DNA of 64,000 nt from CAYOHP01 sp964403795 [NCBI: uncultured bacterium] (GTDB lineage Bacteria > Muiribacteriota > UBA6191 > CAZXTJ01). Under the pieces are notes generated by a model, which was not told the DNA's origin, did not search any database, and saw only the letters and a program-made list of their open reading frames with translations. The stretch covers positions 11,582 to 75,581 of the forward strand of contig CAYOHP010000009.1 in NCBI GenBank assembly GCA_964403795.1, written 5' to 3'. Shown one piece after another: positions 8,131 to 16,264 of the stretch (the stretch's first letter is position 1; each line of letters starts with the position of its first letter). Both the position numbers and the translations under genes were made by a program.

Positions 8131-9918
8131 TCAGACCTCCACGCCGGAGAGGCCCTGGGCCTCGGCGAGAACGTGGCCCGCCGCCAGGGGCAGGCCGTCG
8201 AAGTGGGTGATCGACAGGAGCCGGGGAGCCAGATCCGGGACCTCGGCCCGGAGGATCGCGGCCATCTGGCCATCCCGGTTCTGGTCCACCACGTAGACCC
8301 GGTCGAGCCGGGAGACGAAGCTCCTCAGGCGGTCGAGGTCGACCGGGAGGGCTCTCAGCCGCAGCGAGTCGACCGGAGTGCCCTGGCGGACGCAGCGTTC
8401 CACCGCCTCGCGGCAGGCCCCCTCGCTGGTCCCGTAGTGGATGAACCCGACCTTGGCGCCCGGGTTGCGCACCTCGACCGGAGCCGGGACCAGCTTCCTG
8501 GCGGTCTCGAACTTCTTCCCCAGCCGCACCAGCAGGTCCCGGTAGTTGTCGGGATCCTCGGAATAGGTGGCCGCCGGCGAGTGGCCGGTGCCCCGGGCGA
8601 ACCAGGCCCCCTTGGGGTCACGCACCCCGGCGATGGTGCGGTAGGGGATCCCGTCCCCGTCCACGTCGGCATAACGGCGGAAGCTCGTCATCTTGGCCAG
8701 GTCCGCCTCGGTCAGGATCTTCCCCCGGTCGATCGGCTTCTCCGGGTAGGCGAACCCCTCGCACATCCAGGAGTTCATCCCGAGGTCGAGATCGAGCATC
8801 ACGAAGACCGGCGTCTGGAGCCGATCCGCCAGGTCGAAGGCGCTCACCATGTCATCGAAGGTCTCCTCCGGGTTGGCGGGGAAGAGCATCACGTGCTTGG
8901 CGTCGCCGTGGGACAGGTAGTAGGTCGAGAGGATGTCCCCCTGGGCGGTGCGGGTCGGGAGTCCGGTGGAAGGCCCCATGCGCTGCACGTCGACGATCAC
9001 CGCCGGGGTCTCGGTGAAGTACCCGAGGCCGGTGAACTCGGACATGAGCGAGACGCCGGGGCCGGCCGTGGCGGTCATGGAGCGGGCGCCTGCCCAGCTC
9101 GCTCCCAGGACCATCCCCAGGCTGGCGAGTTCGTCCTCCGCCTGGATGATGGCGTAGGTGCGCTTGCCGTCGGGATCGGTGCGGTGCTCCTCGCAGTGGC
9201 TCATGAAGGACTCGCACAGCGACGACGACGGCGTGATCGGGTACCAGCCGACGAAGGTGCAGCCGCCGAACATGGCCCCCAGGGCGGCGGCGTCGTTGCC
9301 GTCGATCACGAAGCGGCCCTTGGCCTTGTCCATGGGCTCGACCCGGAAGCGCCGCTCGGCCGGGAGGTTCTCCTTGGCCCAGGCGGCGCCCGCGTCCATG
9401 GCCGCCAGGTTGGGGGCGATCACCTTGTCCTTGCCGGAGAAGACCTTGGCGAGACCCTGGACCAGGGCGTCCCGGTCGATCCCCAGGTACTCCTGGAGCA
9501 CCCCGACGTAGACGAAGTTCACGACCAGCTTGCGGATCTTCACGACCTCGCAGGACTTCCTCACGATCTCGTCGGCCGGGAACGGGATGACCGTCAGGTC
9601 GGTGCGATCGGTGGTGCACACCAGCTTGTCCCGCATGAAGACGATCGTCCCCGGTGCCGCCTTGCGCAGGTCGTCGAGCACCGTCTCCTGGTTCATGCAG
9701 ACCAGGATGTCATCGGTGAGCTTGCGGGTCCGGAAGTCGTCCTTGGTGACCCGGAGGTTGTACCAGGTGGGCAGCCCGGAGATGTTCGAGGGGAACATGT
9801 TCTTGGCGACCACCGGGATCCCCATGTTGAGCACGCCGCGCATCAGCACCTGATTGGAGGACTGGCTCCCGGTGCCGTTGCTCGTCGCCACGTGGATCGA
9901 GAAGTCGTTGACGTTCAT
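8131..9918 (-). CDS. korA: 2-oxoacid:ferredoxin oxidoreductase, fused gamma-alpha subunit
   Basis: A 595-residue fusion. Residues 1 to about 195 are the gamma domain (MGIPVVAKNMFPSNISG, CoA-interacting region). From about 215 the alpha domain begins with GAMFGGCTFVGWYPITPSSS, carrying the YPITPS signature of this family, followed by AEDELASLGMVLGASWAG and TATAGPGVSLM. The C-terminal domain contains HYGTSEGA. The start ATG 9918 has GGGAGA upstream. With korB it forms the two-subunit enzyme for CoA-dependent oxidation of 2-oxoglutarate or pyruvate via ferredoxin. Such enzymes are often oxygen-labile, which suggests anaerobic or microaerobic metabolism, or a ferredoxin-based TCA variant (inference). 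The 242-bp gap upstream (9919-10160) should hold its promoter, but I see no clear element. Confidence 0.9.
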   Translation of the reverse strand: MNVNDFSIHVATSNGTGSQSSNQVLMRGVLNMGIPVVAKNMFPSNISGLPTWYNLRVTKDDFRTRKLTDDILVCMNQETVLDDLRKAAPGTIVFMRDKLVCTTDRTDLTVIPFPADEIVRKSCEVVKIRKLVVNFVYVGVLQEYLGIDRDALVQGLAKVFSGKDKVIAPNLAAMDAGAAWAKENLPAERRFRVEPMDKAKGRFVIDGNDAAALGAMFGGCTFVGWYPITPSSSLCESFMSHCEEHRTDPDGKRTYAIIQAEDELASLGMVLGASWAGARSMTATAGPGVSLMSEFTGLGYFTETPAVIVDVQRMGPSTGLPTRTAQGDILSTYYLSHGDAKHVMLFPANPEETFDDMVSAFDLADRLQTPVFVMLDLDLGMNSWMCEGFAYPEKPIDRGKILTEADLAKMTSFRRYADVDGDGIPYRTIAGVRDPKGAWFARGTGHSPAATYSEDPDNYRDLLVRLGKKFETARKLVPAPVEVRNPGAKVGFIHYGTSEGACREAVERCVRQGTPVDSLRLRALPVDLDRLRSFVSRLDRVYVVDQNRDGQMAAILRAEVPDLAPRLLSITHFDGLPLAAGHVLAEAQGLSGVEV

Positions 9919-10160
9919 CGACGCGGTCTCCCGTCCGGAGCCGGCGCCGGGCCCGCCCCGATCAGGGGGATTCAACCCCGACGGGAGGGGCCTCACAGCC
10001 CGGGGGTGAGGATTCGCACCGGACCTTCCCGGGGATCGCCGGGCGGGACGCCTCGTCCGTCACCACCACGCGCGGATTCCGTCATGGCCTGCCCGCACCG
10101 GATACGTTCCGGCTCGGTCCCCGACCCCGGGTCGGTGAGGCAACCCGACACTCGCGGCCC

Positions 10161-13100
10161 CTACCGTTCCCGATAGAGTTCCAGGACTCGTCGCGGCCTC
10201 TCCCTCCAGGGCTCGAGGGACTCCAGGTCCAGCGCCGCGCCTTCCGGGCCGAGGGTGGAGAGACCCCGGGCCCTCAGCCAGAGGAGGTCACCCAGGGCCT
10301 CCTGGATCAGGGCCGGATCGGTTGCTGCCACGGCCACCTGGTGGAGATCGCGTTCCGCCTGGCGTGCCCTCTCCAGGGGAATTTCCCGGGCTCCCCGGAA
10401 GTGGAGCCAGGCCTCGAGCCCGATCACCGCCAGCTGCCCCCTCAGGAGGGTGGCCCCGAGGGACTGCGCCGCGGCCGGGATCACGAGATCCGGAAAGGCG
10501 CTCGCCGGGGAGAAGTAGGCGGCGCCTCGCAACGGTCCACCGAGCAGCGCGCTCGCAGCCAACACATGGGAGGTCCCATTGCGGCCGAGATCCGACTCCG
10601 CGACCGCTACCGCCAGCAGAGGGAGGTAGGGGATCCTCGGGATCAGGGGGCCAAACACCTCCTCGGTCTCCCGACGGGATGGAACCGCCGCCAGGGGGGA
10701 TCCGGGCGCGGCCGTCCCGATCGGCTCCCCGCGGGGAGCGATGCCCGGTACCGAGGCAGGGTTCGAGAGGAGATCCTGGCTCCAGGCCGGGGCCCAGCCC
10801 CTTCGGATGGTCTCGAACACCCGGGCGCGAGCCTCGGTGAGGTCGTCGAGCAGGGCCTCGAACCTCCCGGAGTCGCTTCCCTTGAAGGCGTTCTCCCCGG
10901 ACAGACCGAGGAACACCCACCCCCCCTCCCGGAGCGGGGACCGGTACCCTCCCGGGTCACTGTGTGCCCCCGCGGGAACCGCCAGACGACTCAGCTCCCC
11001 GAGAGGTGTCGGGAGGCTCCGCTCCTCCATCGGCCGGAAGGCCGACTCCAGGGTCCGGAAGCCGGGATAGGCCGCCAGACGATCCCGGTTGGTGCCCGAC
11101 GCCATCCTCAGCAGGGGCATCATCTGGGACCCGACAGCCCGGAGCAGCTGCCTGAGGCCCGCTCCTTCCAGGAGCTCGATCGCCTCCCATCGGTCGGGGT
11201 TGCGTCCAGGACCCCAGGTCTCGCCCAGACGATCCTTCAGCATCTTCTCCAGCTCGGGCAGGGGACGCACCGGAGGGAGACCCGAGGTCGCCAGTACCAC
11301 CTCGGGCTCGAAGGGGCGCAAGCGCCGGAGCAGCTGATCCGCTCTCTGCAAGGCAGTACCTGAAGGGGCACTCGGATGGACTGGCCGCAGGGTCTCGAGG
11401 ACATGGCCCAGGATCTCCCGGTCGGTCTGCTTCGCCAGCTCGAGATCCGCCTTGCGCCCCGGGGGTATCGGGTCCCGTGCGCCATAGGCGCGGACCAGGT
11501 AGGCCGCGGACGCGATCGGGGCGAGCTCGGCGGCATCCGCGATCCCGGCGCGCAGATCGGCCAGGCTCTTCTCCGCGATGACGATCTCGAGGCGGTGGGC
11601 CCCCGCCCGCCGCCGCAGGAGATCGCGAATCGGGGCACTTCCCGGCGCCCGGGCGACCTCCTGGAGGAGTGCCATCACCGCACCGGGATCCGATGCCTTG
11701 CGCGGGGAGTCCACGGGTGGATCGGCATCCTGGAGGAGGGCGGACACCAGTCCGAGGGCAGGACTCCCGACGTTCCTTCCCAGGAGCAACGTCGGATCCA
11801 CCGTCAGCAGTGGATGCTGGGGAATCCCCTGCAGCGGTCCCCGGAGGAGAAAGTGGACCACGAGTGCCGCCTCGTCGGGCGACTCGTCCAGGGCCACGCA
11901 ACGTCGCACCTCGAACACCATCTTCGCGACCACACCCCCGGCCTCCCTCGCCAACGCTCTCTCGAGGCCCGCAGGCGGACCGGGGAAGCCCCTCATGCCC
12001 CCGACCCCCGCGAACAGATCCTGGCCGGTCGCGATCGATCCCGGCCTCCTCCGCCCTGGGTCGGGAGGACCGAATACCTCCAGCCAGCGGCTCCGCGATT
12101 GTCCGAACAGGTCCCGGAGCGCGGGGTCCGAGAGCCCTGACGGCCGCCGCGGCAGGCCCAGGACCCTCGCTCTGTTCATGGCCGCGAGCGCGGCCCTCAG
12201 GACTCGGGACCCCGCGCCCCCCTGGCCCGCCCGTGCCAGCCAGTCCCCCAACTCCCTGGGCAGGTACTCCGACAGGTCCCCTGTCTCGAACCCGTATCCG
12301 GGGGACCGGCCACTCTCGATGTCCGTCGCTCCCAGAGGGACCACCAGCCCCTCCAGGACGGAGCCCCGAATTATGCGCTCGACCGGGGACCAGGTCTCCG
12401 GCGGCGGGAGTCCCCGTTCCAGCGCCAGAATCTCGGCGAGACCTTCCAAGGCGAAGCGCGTGCCGGTCATCCTCGACAGGCTCCCGACGGAGGAGATCTG
12501 GTCGCTGCCCCATCGGGCTCCTGGGACGTCCTCACTCCGGATCGCGAGCGTCCACTCGCTCCTCAGGGCGTCGACCAGCTTCTTCACGCCGGCTTCAAGG
12601 GCCTCGCCCGCGACTTCGGCCCGGACCGCCCGGACTGCCGGTTCCGACCGGCCGGTCACGGTCCTCGGCTCGGTAACCGGGGATTCCTGGTTCGAGGGAT
12701 CGCGATGGGTCCCGGTCTGGACCCAAGGGAGGAGGCCGAGGGCTCCGACCAGGATCGCCGCAGCGATCCTGAGGCGCCGTCCCGGATCGCCCCTCGCGCC
12801 CGCGGGCGGGATCGATGGCGCGGGAGAGGCCTCGCCCCGATTCCCTCGCTCCGCCCCCTGGTTCTCGCGGCGAGACGAACTCGGCACTGCCAGGACGACC
12901 GTGGCGGCGTTGCGGTCGACGGCCGCTCCCCGGGGGCCAGGGGTCGCGACCCGATCGGCGGGAGGCGGGATCCTCGCGACCTCCGCACTCTCGAGGGCCT
13001 GACGCACGACCCGGGGCCGGTTCTCCCTCCGGTCCGGATCCCCGGACAGCTGTCGTCTGAGGAGGTCGGCCAGGGCCGAGTCCGGTCGGATCCGGTCGAA

Positions 13101-13775
13101 CCGGAGCTGCGGCTCCACCCCGCGGGTCGCCCAGGCGAAGATCTCCTCGCCCGTGAAGGGCAGGCGATCCTCGAGCAGGTGGAAGAGGGTCACCCCCCAG
13201 CCGTACCAGTCCGATTGGTCGCGAAAGCCCTGCCCCCGCCACACCTCGGGAGCCAGGTAGGCCGGAGTTCCGACGTGCATCCCGGTCCGGGTCAGGGAGG
13301 TCCGGTCATGGTCCTTCACCAGGCCGAAGTCCGTGAGCACCGCCCGGCCGGTACCGGCCTCGACCAGGATGTTGGCGGGCTTCACGTCCCGGTGCAGCAA
13401 GTCGCACCGGTGCACGGCTTCGAGCCCCTCGGCGATCTGGCCCATGGCGCGGACCAGCACCGGGAACGGATGGTCCGGCGACAGGGAGCCACCGGTCACG
13501 AACTCCTGGACCAGGAAGGGTCCCCGGGAGCACTCCCCGGCGTCGAAGACCCGCACCACGTGCGGGTGGGTGATCCGGGACAGGGCTTCCGCCTCTCGCC
13601 GCAGGCGATGGGCCTGCTGGGGGTCGCGGGGAGCCAACACCAGCTTCACCGCCACCTCGCGCCCGAGATCCCGGTCCGAGGCCAGGAACACGACGCCCAT
13701 GCCCCCGGCCCCCAACACCCTGGTCGGGGTGAAGCGGGCACGGAGGTCCTCCGGAAAGTCGACGACCTGGCTCAC
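10161..13775 (-). CDS. Large transmembrane Ser/Thr kinase K2 in the RNA-repair operon
   Basis: A 1204-residue protein starting at GTG 13775, which overlaps the rtcA stop by four bases (GTGA), so it is translationally coupled to rtcA. The cytoplasmic kinase domain (about 15-260) is complete: glycine loop GAGGMGVVF, K44, HRDVKPAN with D130, DFG with D149, APE near 177. A Ser/Pro-rich linker leads to one membrane segment (about 334-353), followed by some 850 residues outside the cytoplasm, rich in Leu/Arg/Pro, without a family I recognise. An inward signal from the periplasm or envelope to RNA repair would be a natural reading, but that is inference from gene order. No strong terminator is visible; a CCGACC-GGGTCGG hairpin lies at about 10127-10141. 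Confidence 0.88.
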   Translation of the reverse strand: MSQVVDFPEDLRARFTPTRVLGAGGMGVVFLASDRDLGREVAVKLVLAPRDPQQAHRLRREAEALSRITHPHVVRVFDAGECSRGPFLVQEFVTGGSLSPDHPFPVLVRAMGQIAEGLEAVHRCDLLHRDVKPANILVEAGTGRAVLTDFGLVKDHDRTSLTRTGMHVGTPAYLAPEVWRGQGFRDQSDWYGWGVTLFHLLEDRLPFTGEEIFAWATRGVEPQLRFDRIRPDSALADLLRRQLSGDPDRRENRPRVVRQALESAEVARIPPPADRVATPGPRGAAVDRNAATVVLAVPSSSRRENQGAERGNRGEASPAPSIPPAGARGDPGRRLRIAAAILVGALGLLPWVQTGTHRDPSNQESPVTEPRTVTGRSEPAVRAVRAEVAGEALEAGVKKLVDALRSEWTLAIRSEDVPGARWGSDQISSVGSLSRMTGTRFALEGLAEILALERGLPPPETWSPVERIIRGSVLEGLVVPLGATDIESGRSPGYGFETGDLSEYLPRELGDWLARAGQGGAGSRVLRAALAAMNRARVLGLPRRPSGLSDPALRDLFGQSRSRWLEVFGPPDPGRRRPGSIATGQDLFAGVGGMRGFPGPPAGLERALAREAGGVVAKMVFEVRRCVALDESPDEAALVVHFLLRGPLQGIPQHPLLTVDPTLLLGRNVGSPALGLVSALLQDADPPVDSPRKASDPGAVMALLQEVARAPGSAPIRDLLRRRAGAHRLEIVIAEKSLADLRAGIADAAELAPIASAAYLVRAYGARDPIPPGRKADLELAKQTDREILGHVLETLRPVHPSAPSGTALQRADQLLRRLRPFEPEVVLATSGLPPVRPLPELEKMLKDRLGETWGPGRNPDRWEAIELLEGAGLRQLLRAVGSQMMPLLRMASGTNRDRLAAYPGFRTLESAFRPMEERSLPTPLGELSRLAVPAGAHSDPGGYRSPLREGGWVFLGLSGENAFKGSDSGRFEALLDDLTEARARVFETIRRGWAPAWSQDLLSNPASVPGIAPRGEPIGTAAPGSPLAAVPSRRETEEVFGPLIPRIPYLPLLAVAVAESDLGRNGTSHVLAASALLGGPLRGAAYFSPASAFPDLVIPAAAQSLGATLLRGQLAVIGLEAWLHFRGAREIPLERARQAERDLHQVAVAATDPALIQEALGDLLWLRARGLSTLGPEGAALDLESLEPWRERPRRVLELYRER

Positions 13776-14797
13776 CCTGTCGATTCCACCTCGACCCTCA
13801 CTCGCTCCTCACAGAGTTCCACGGCCCGGATCGCGACGTCGAGGAAGCGGGGGACCAGCGCCCTCTGGGTCTCGGTGTGGCGGCTGAGCGGCCCGGTCAC
13901 GAAGCTCCCGCCCCCGGCGAGCGCCATGGGGAGGATCAACTGGTCGGCGAGGTGCTCGCAGACCGGGACGCCGGAGGCCAGGTGGGCGAGCGCCCGGTCG
14001 CAGACCCGGGAGGCCAGGGTCTCGGCGGGGAGACCCTTCTCCCCGAAGCCCACCACCACGGTGGTCACGTGCTCGAAGCCGAGTTCGAGGAGGAGGACGT
14101 TCCCCGGTCCCTTGGGGCGATCGACCTGGACGACTTCCAGGGACTCCGGGGTCCATCCCATCCTCGCCGCCACCACCTCGAGCTCGCGCAGTCCGACCCG
14201 GCGCGGCAATGCCGAGAGGATGGCGGTGGCCCGGACATGGGTCGGCTCGCCCCTCTCGGTGAGGTCGAGGCGACGCAGCGGTCCGCCCGGCTCCACCGCG
14301 AAGTCCACCCGCCCGCCCCCGGCCGGGAAGAACCCGTGGCGCTCCAGGCTCGCCTCCACCCGGGCGCCCATCCGCGCCAAGAGCGGCAGGAAGCTCCGCG
14401 CCAGGAAATCGAAGGGCGGCGCCATGGGGTTGTGGGTCCCTCCCTCGACCACCAGCCGGCTCCCGGCCCCGGCCGCCACCAGGGCCGGGAGCACGGTCTG
14501 GGCCACCAGCATGGCGCTCCCGGCCGAGCCCACCGCCATCTCGTGGTGCCCTCCCGCGATCGGGCCGGGCCGGAACTCGAGCTCCCCGCTCCCGAGCTCG
14601 TCGCCCCGGACCTCGGCGTTGCCGACCCGGGTGGCGGCCTTGACCGCGGTCAGGTGCTGGCGGAGCAGGCCGGGCTTGGCGCGCCCGGCCCGGATCCGCG
14701 TCATGCGGAAGGGCCGCCCGGTGGCGAGCGAGAGCGCCAGCGAGGTACGGAGCACCTGGCCGCCACCCTCTCCCATCGAGCCGTCGATCTCCAGCAT
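13772..14797 (-). CDS. rtcA: RNA 3'-terminal phosphate cyclase
   Basis: A 341-residue enzyme, the usual length for RtcA, which uses ATP to convert RNA 3'-phosphate ends to 2',3'-cyclic phosphates through a histidine-AMP intermediate. Hallmarks are IDGSMGEGGGQVLRTSLALS at residues 4-23, the GGG(T/S)xNP-like GGTHNPMAPP, and the RHTETQRA segment, where His307 matches the position of the catalytic His309 of the E. coli enzyme. The start ATG 14797 has an excellent AGGAGGGA at 14803-14810. It sits 56 bases after rtcB and overlaps the kinase gene downstream, completing an rtcB-rtcA-kinase operon. Confidence 0.93.
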   Translation of the reverse strand: MLEIDGSMGEGGGQVLRTSLALSLATGRPFRMTRIRAGRAKPGLLRQHLTAVKAATRVGNAEVRGDELGSGELEFRPGPIAGGHHEMAVGSAGSAMLVAQTVLPALVAAGAGSRLVVEGGTHNPMAPPFDFLARSFLPLLARMGARVEASLERHGFFPAGGGRVDFAVEPGGPLRRLDLTERGEPTHVRATAILSALPRRVGLRELEVVAARMGWTPESLEVVQVDRPKGPGNVLLLELGFEHVTTVVVGFGEKGLPAETLASRVCDRALAHLASGVPVCEHLADQLILPMALAGGGSFVTGPLSRHTETQRALVPRFLDVAIRAVELCEERVRVEVESTG

Positions 14798-14853
14798 GGT
14801 CTTCCCTCCTGGCGCTTGGGGGCGCGCCCTCCCGGCCTTCCCCGGGCCCGCCC

Positions 14854-16074
14854 TCAGCCCTTGACGCAGACCACCTGGTGGAGGCGGGCGACCACCTCGA
14901 CCAGGTCCTCCTGGGCCGCCATCACCGCTTCGATCGGCTTGTAGGCGCCCGGGGTCTCGTCGACCACCCCGGAGTCCTTGCGGCACTCGACGTGCCGGGT
15001 CGCCGCCTCGTGGTCCGCCACCGTGAAGGTGCGCCGGGCCGCGCTCCGCGACATCAGCCGCCCGGCGCCGTGGCTGCAGCTCTCGAAGCTCTCCGGGTTG
15101 CCCTTGCCGCGGACCACGAAGGAGGCCGCACCCATGCTCCCGGGGATGATCCCGAGGTCCCCCTGCCTGGCCCGGACCGCCCCCTTGCGGGTGACCAGCA
15201 CGTTCTCCCCCAGGTGCCGCTCCCGCGCCACGTAGTTGTGGTGGCAGTTCACCGCCTCGAGCCACGCCTCGAAGGGCGGCAGCCCGGGGACGGTGCGGAG
15301 CGCCTGGATCACCGAGGCCATCATCAACTCCCGATTGGCGCGAGCGTAGTCCTGGGCCCACTCCACCGCCTCGACGTAGTCGGCGAAGTGCTGGCTCCCC
15401 TCCGCCAGGTAGGCGAGGTCCCGGTCGGGGAGCTTCACGAACCAGCGTTCCATCTCCTTCTGGGCGAGGGCGATGAAGTGGCTGCCGATGCGGTTCCCGA
15501 CGCCGCGCGAGCCGCTGTGCAGCATGATCCAGACGGCCCCGGTCTCGTCCAGGTCGACCTCGATGAAGTGGTTCCCGCCTCCCAGGGTGCCGAGCTGCTT
15601 GCGGTCGGCCCCGTGCCCGAGCCGGCGGTGCTTGGCGACGATCTCCCGGAAGCGGGGCTCGAGTCCGGCCCAGACCTCGTCGTGGGAAGCCGGAGGAGTG
15701 CCCCAGGCGCCCCGGTCGTTGCGGCCCCCGGAGTCGGTGCGACCGTGCGGGACCGCGGCCTCGATGGCCGACCTCATGGGACCGAGATCGTCGGGAAGGT
15801 CGCCGGCCGAGAGGCTGGTCTTCACCGCCATCATCCCGCAGCCGATGTCGACGCCGACCGCGGCCGGCACGATCGCCTTCCGGGTGGCCATCACCGACCC
15901 GACCGTCGCCCCCTTGCCGAGGTGCACGTCCGGCATGACCGCGATCCAGCCGTGGACGAAGGGCAGCCGGGCCAGGTTCTGGATCTGGGCCCGGGCGTTG
16001 TCGGCGAAGGGGACGCCGCGGGTCCAGGCCTTCACCGGCACGCCGCCTTCGGTCTCGATCCGTTCGTAGCTCAT
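14854..16074 (-). CDS. rtcB: RNA-splicing ligase RtcB
   Basis: A 406-residue GTP- and Mn-dependent RNA ligase that joins 2',3'-cyclic-phosphate or 3'-phosphate ends to 5'-OH ends. Visible family motifs are PDVHLGKGATVGSV, GVDIGCGM with the metal-binding Asp/Cys, GGGNHFIE, HSGSRGVGN, and SHGAGR with His335 as the guanylylated histidine. The length is typical of the roughly 400-residue bacterial type. The start ATG 16074 is preceded by AGAGGTGA; a longer frame upstream runs through the promoter and was rejected. It is the first gene of a sigma-54-type operon divergent from rtcR. Confidence 0.95.
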   Translation of the reverse strand: MSYERIETEGGVPVKAWTRGVPFADNARAQIQNLARLPFVHGWIAVMPDVHLGKGATVGSVMATRKAIVPAAVGVDIGCGMMAVKTSLSAGDLPDDLGPMRSAIEAAVPHGRTDSGGRNDRGAWGTPPASHDEVWAGLEPRFREIVAKHRRLGHGADRKQLGTLGGGNHFIEVDLDETGAVWIMLHSGSRGVGNRIGSHFIALAQKEMERWFVKLPDRDLAYLAEGSQHFADYVEAVEWAQDYARANRELMMASVIQALRTVPGLPPFEAWLEAVNCHHNYVARERHLGENVLVTRKGAVRARQGDLGIIPGSMGAASFVVRGKGNPESFESCSHGAGRLMSRSAARRTFTVADHEAATRHVECRKDSGVVDETPGAYKPIEAVMAAQEDLVEVVARLHQVVCVKG

Positions 16075-16180
16075 CGGGTCACCTCTTCCCTCGTCCTCGG
16101 CCTTTCGCCCCGTCCCGGTCCCCCGGCGCAACCGCTGCGACCGGCGGGTCCCGGCGGGTCGGGCCCGGATCCCGGGGAGC

Positions 16181-16196
16181 GCACGGACCATGCCAA
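16181..16196 (-). promoter_or_regulatory. Sigma-54 (-24/-12) promoter of rtcBA
   Basis: On the minus strand the site reads TTGGCATGGTCCGTGC. It has TGGCAT at -24 and the exact ten-base spacing between the invariant GG and GC pairs, close to the consensus TGGCAC-N5-TTGC. The predicted start lies near 16169, about 95 bases before the rtcB ATG. A sigma-54 promoter under RtcR control is the known arrangement for rtcBA. Confidence 0.75.
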
Positions 16197-16198
16197 GG

Positions 16199-16231
16199 GC
16201 GGATCCGCACCTGGCGCGGATCGGTCGCGCC
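16199..16231. promoter_or_regulatory. Candidate RtcR upstream activator sites
   Basis: Just behind the -24/-12 promoter lie a perfect 10-bp palindrome, GCGGATCCGC (16199-16208), and an inverted repeat with 6-bp arms, GGCGCG and CGCGCC (16213-16218, 16226-16231). Their place between the two divergent genes fits enhancer sites for RtcR; the assignment is positional only. Confidence 0.4.
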
Positions 16232-16239
16232 GGATCTGA

Positions 16240-16245
16240 TACAAT
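16240..16245 (+). promoter_or_regulatory. Possible -10 box of rtcR
   Basis: TACAAT sits 20 bases before the rtcR ATG and is a good match to a sigma-70 -10 element in this GC-rich DNA. No convincing -35 box is found 17 bases upstream. If it is used, the mRNA leader would be only about a dozen bases with no Shine-Dalgarno sequence. Confidence 0.35.
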
Positions 16246-16264
16246 GGGATAAGCCTTTCTCCCA

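Noticed and set aside
9919-10160. Search for a riboswitch or promoter upstream of korA
   Set aside because: No conserved riboswitch core and no convincing -35/-10 or -24/-12 pair could be recognised.
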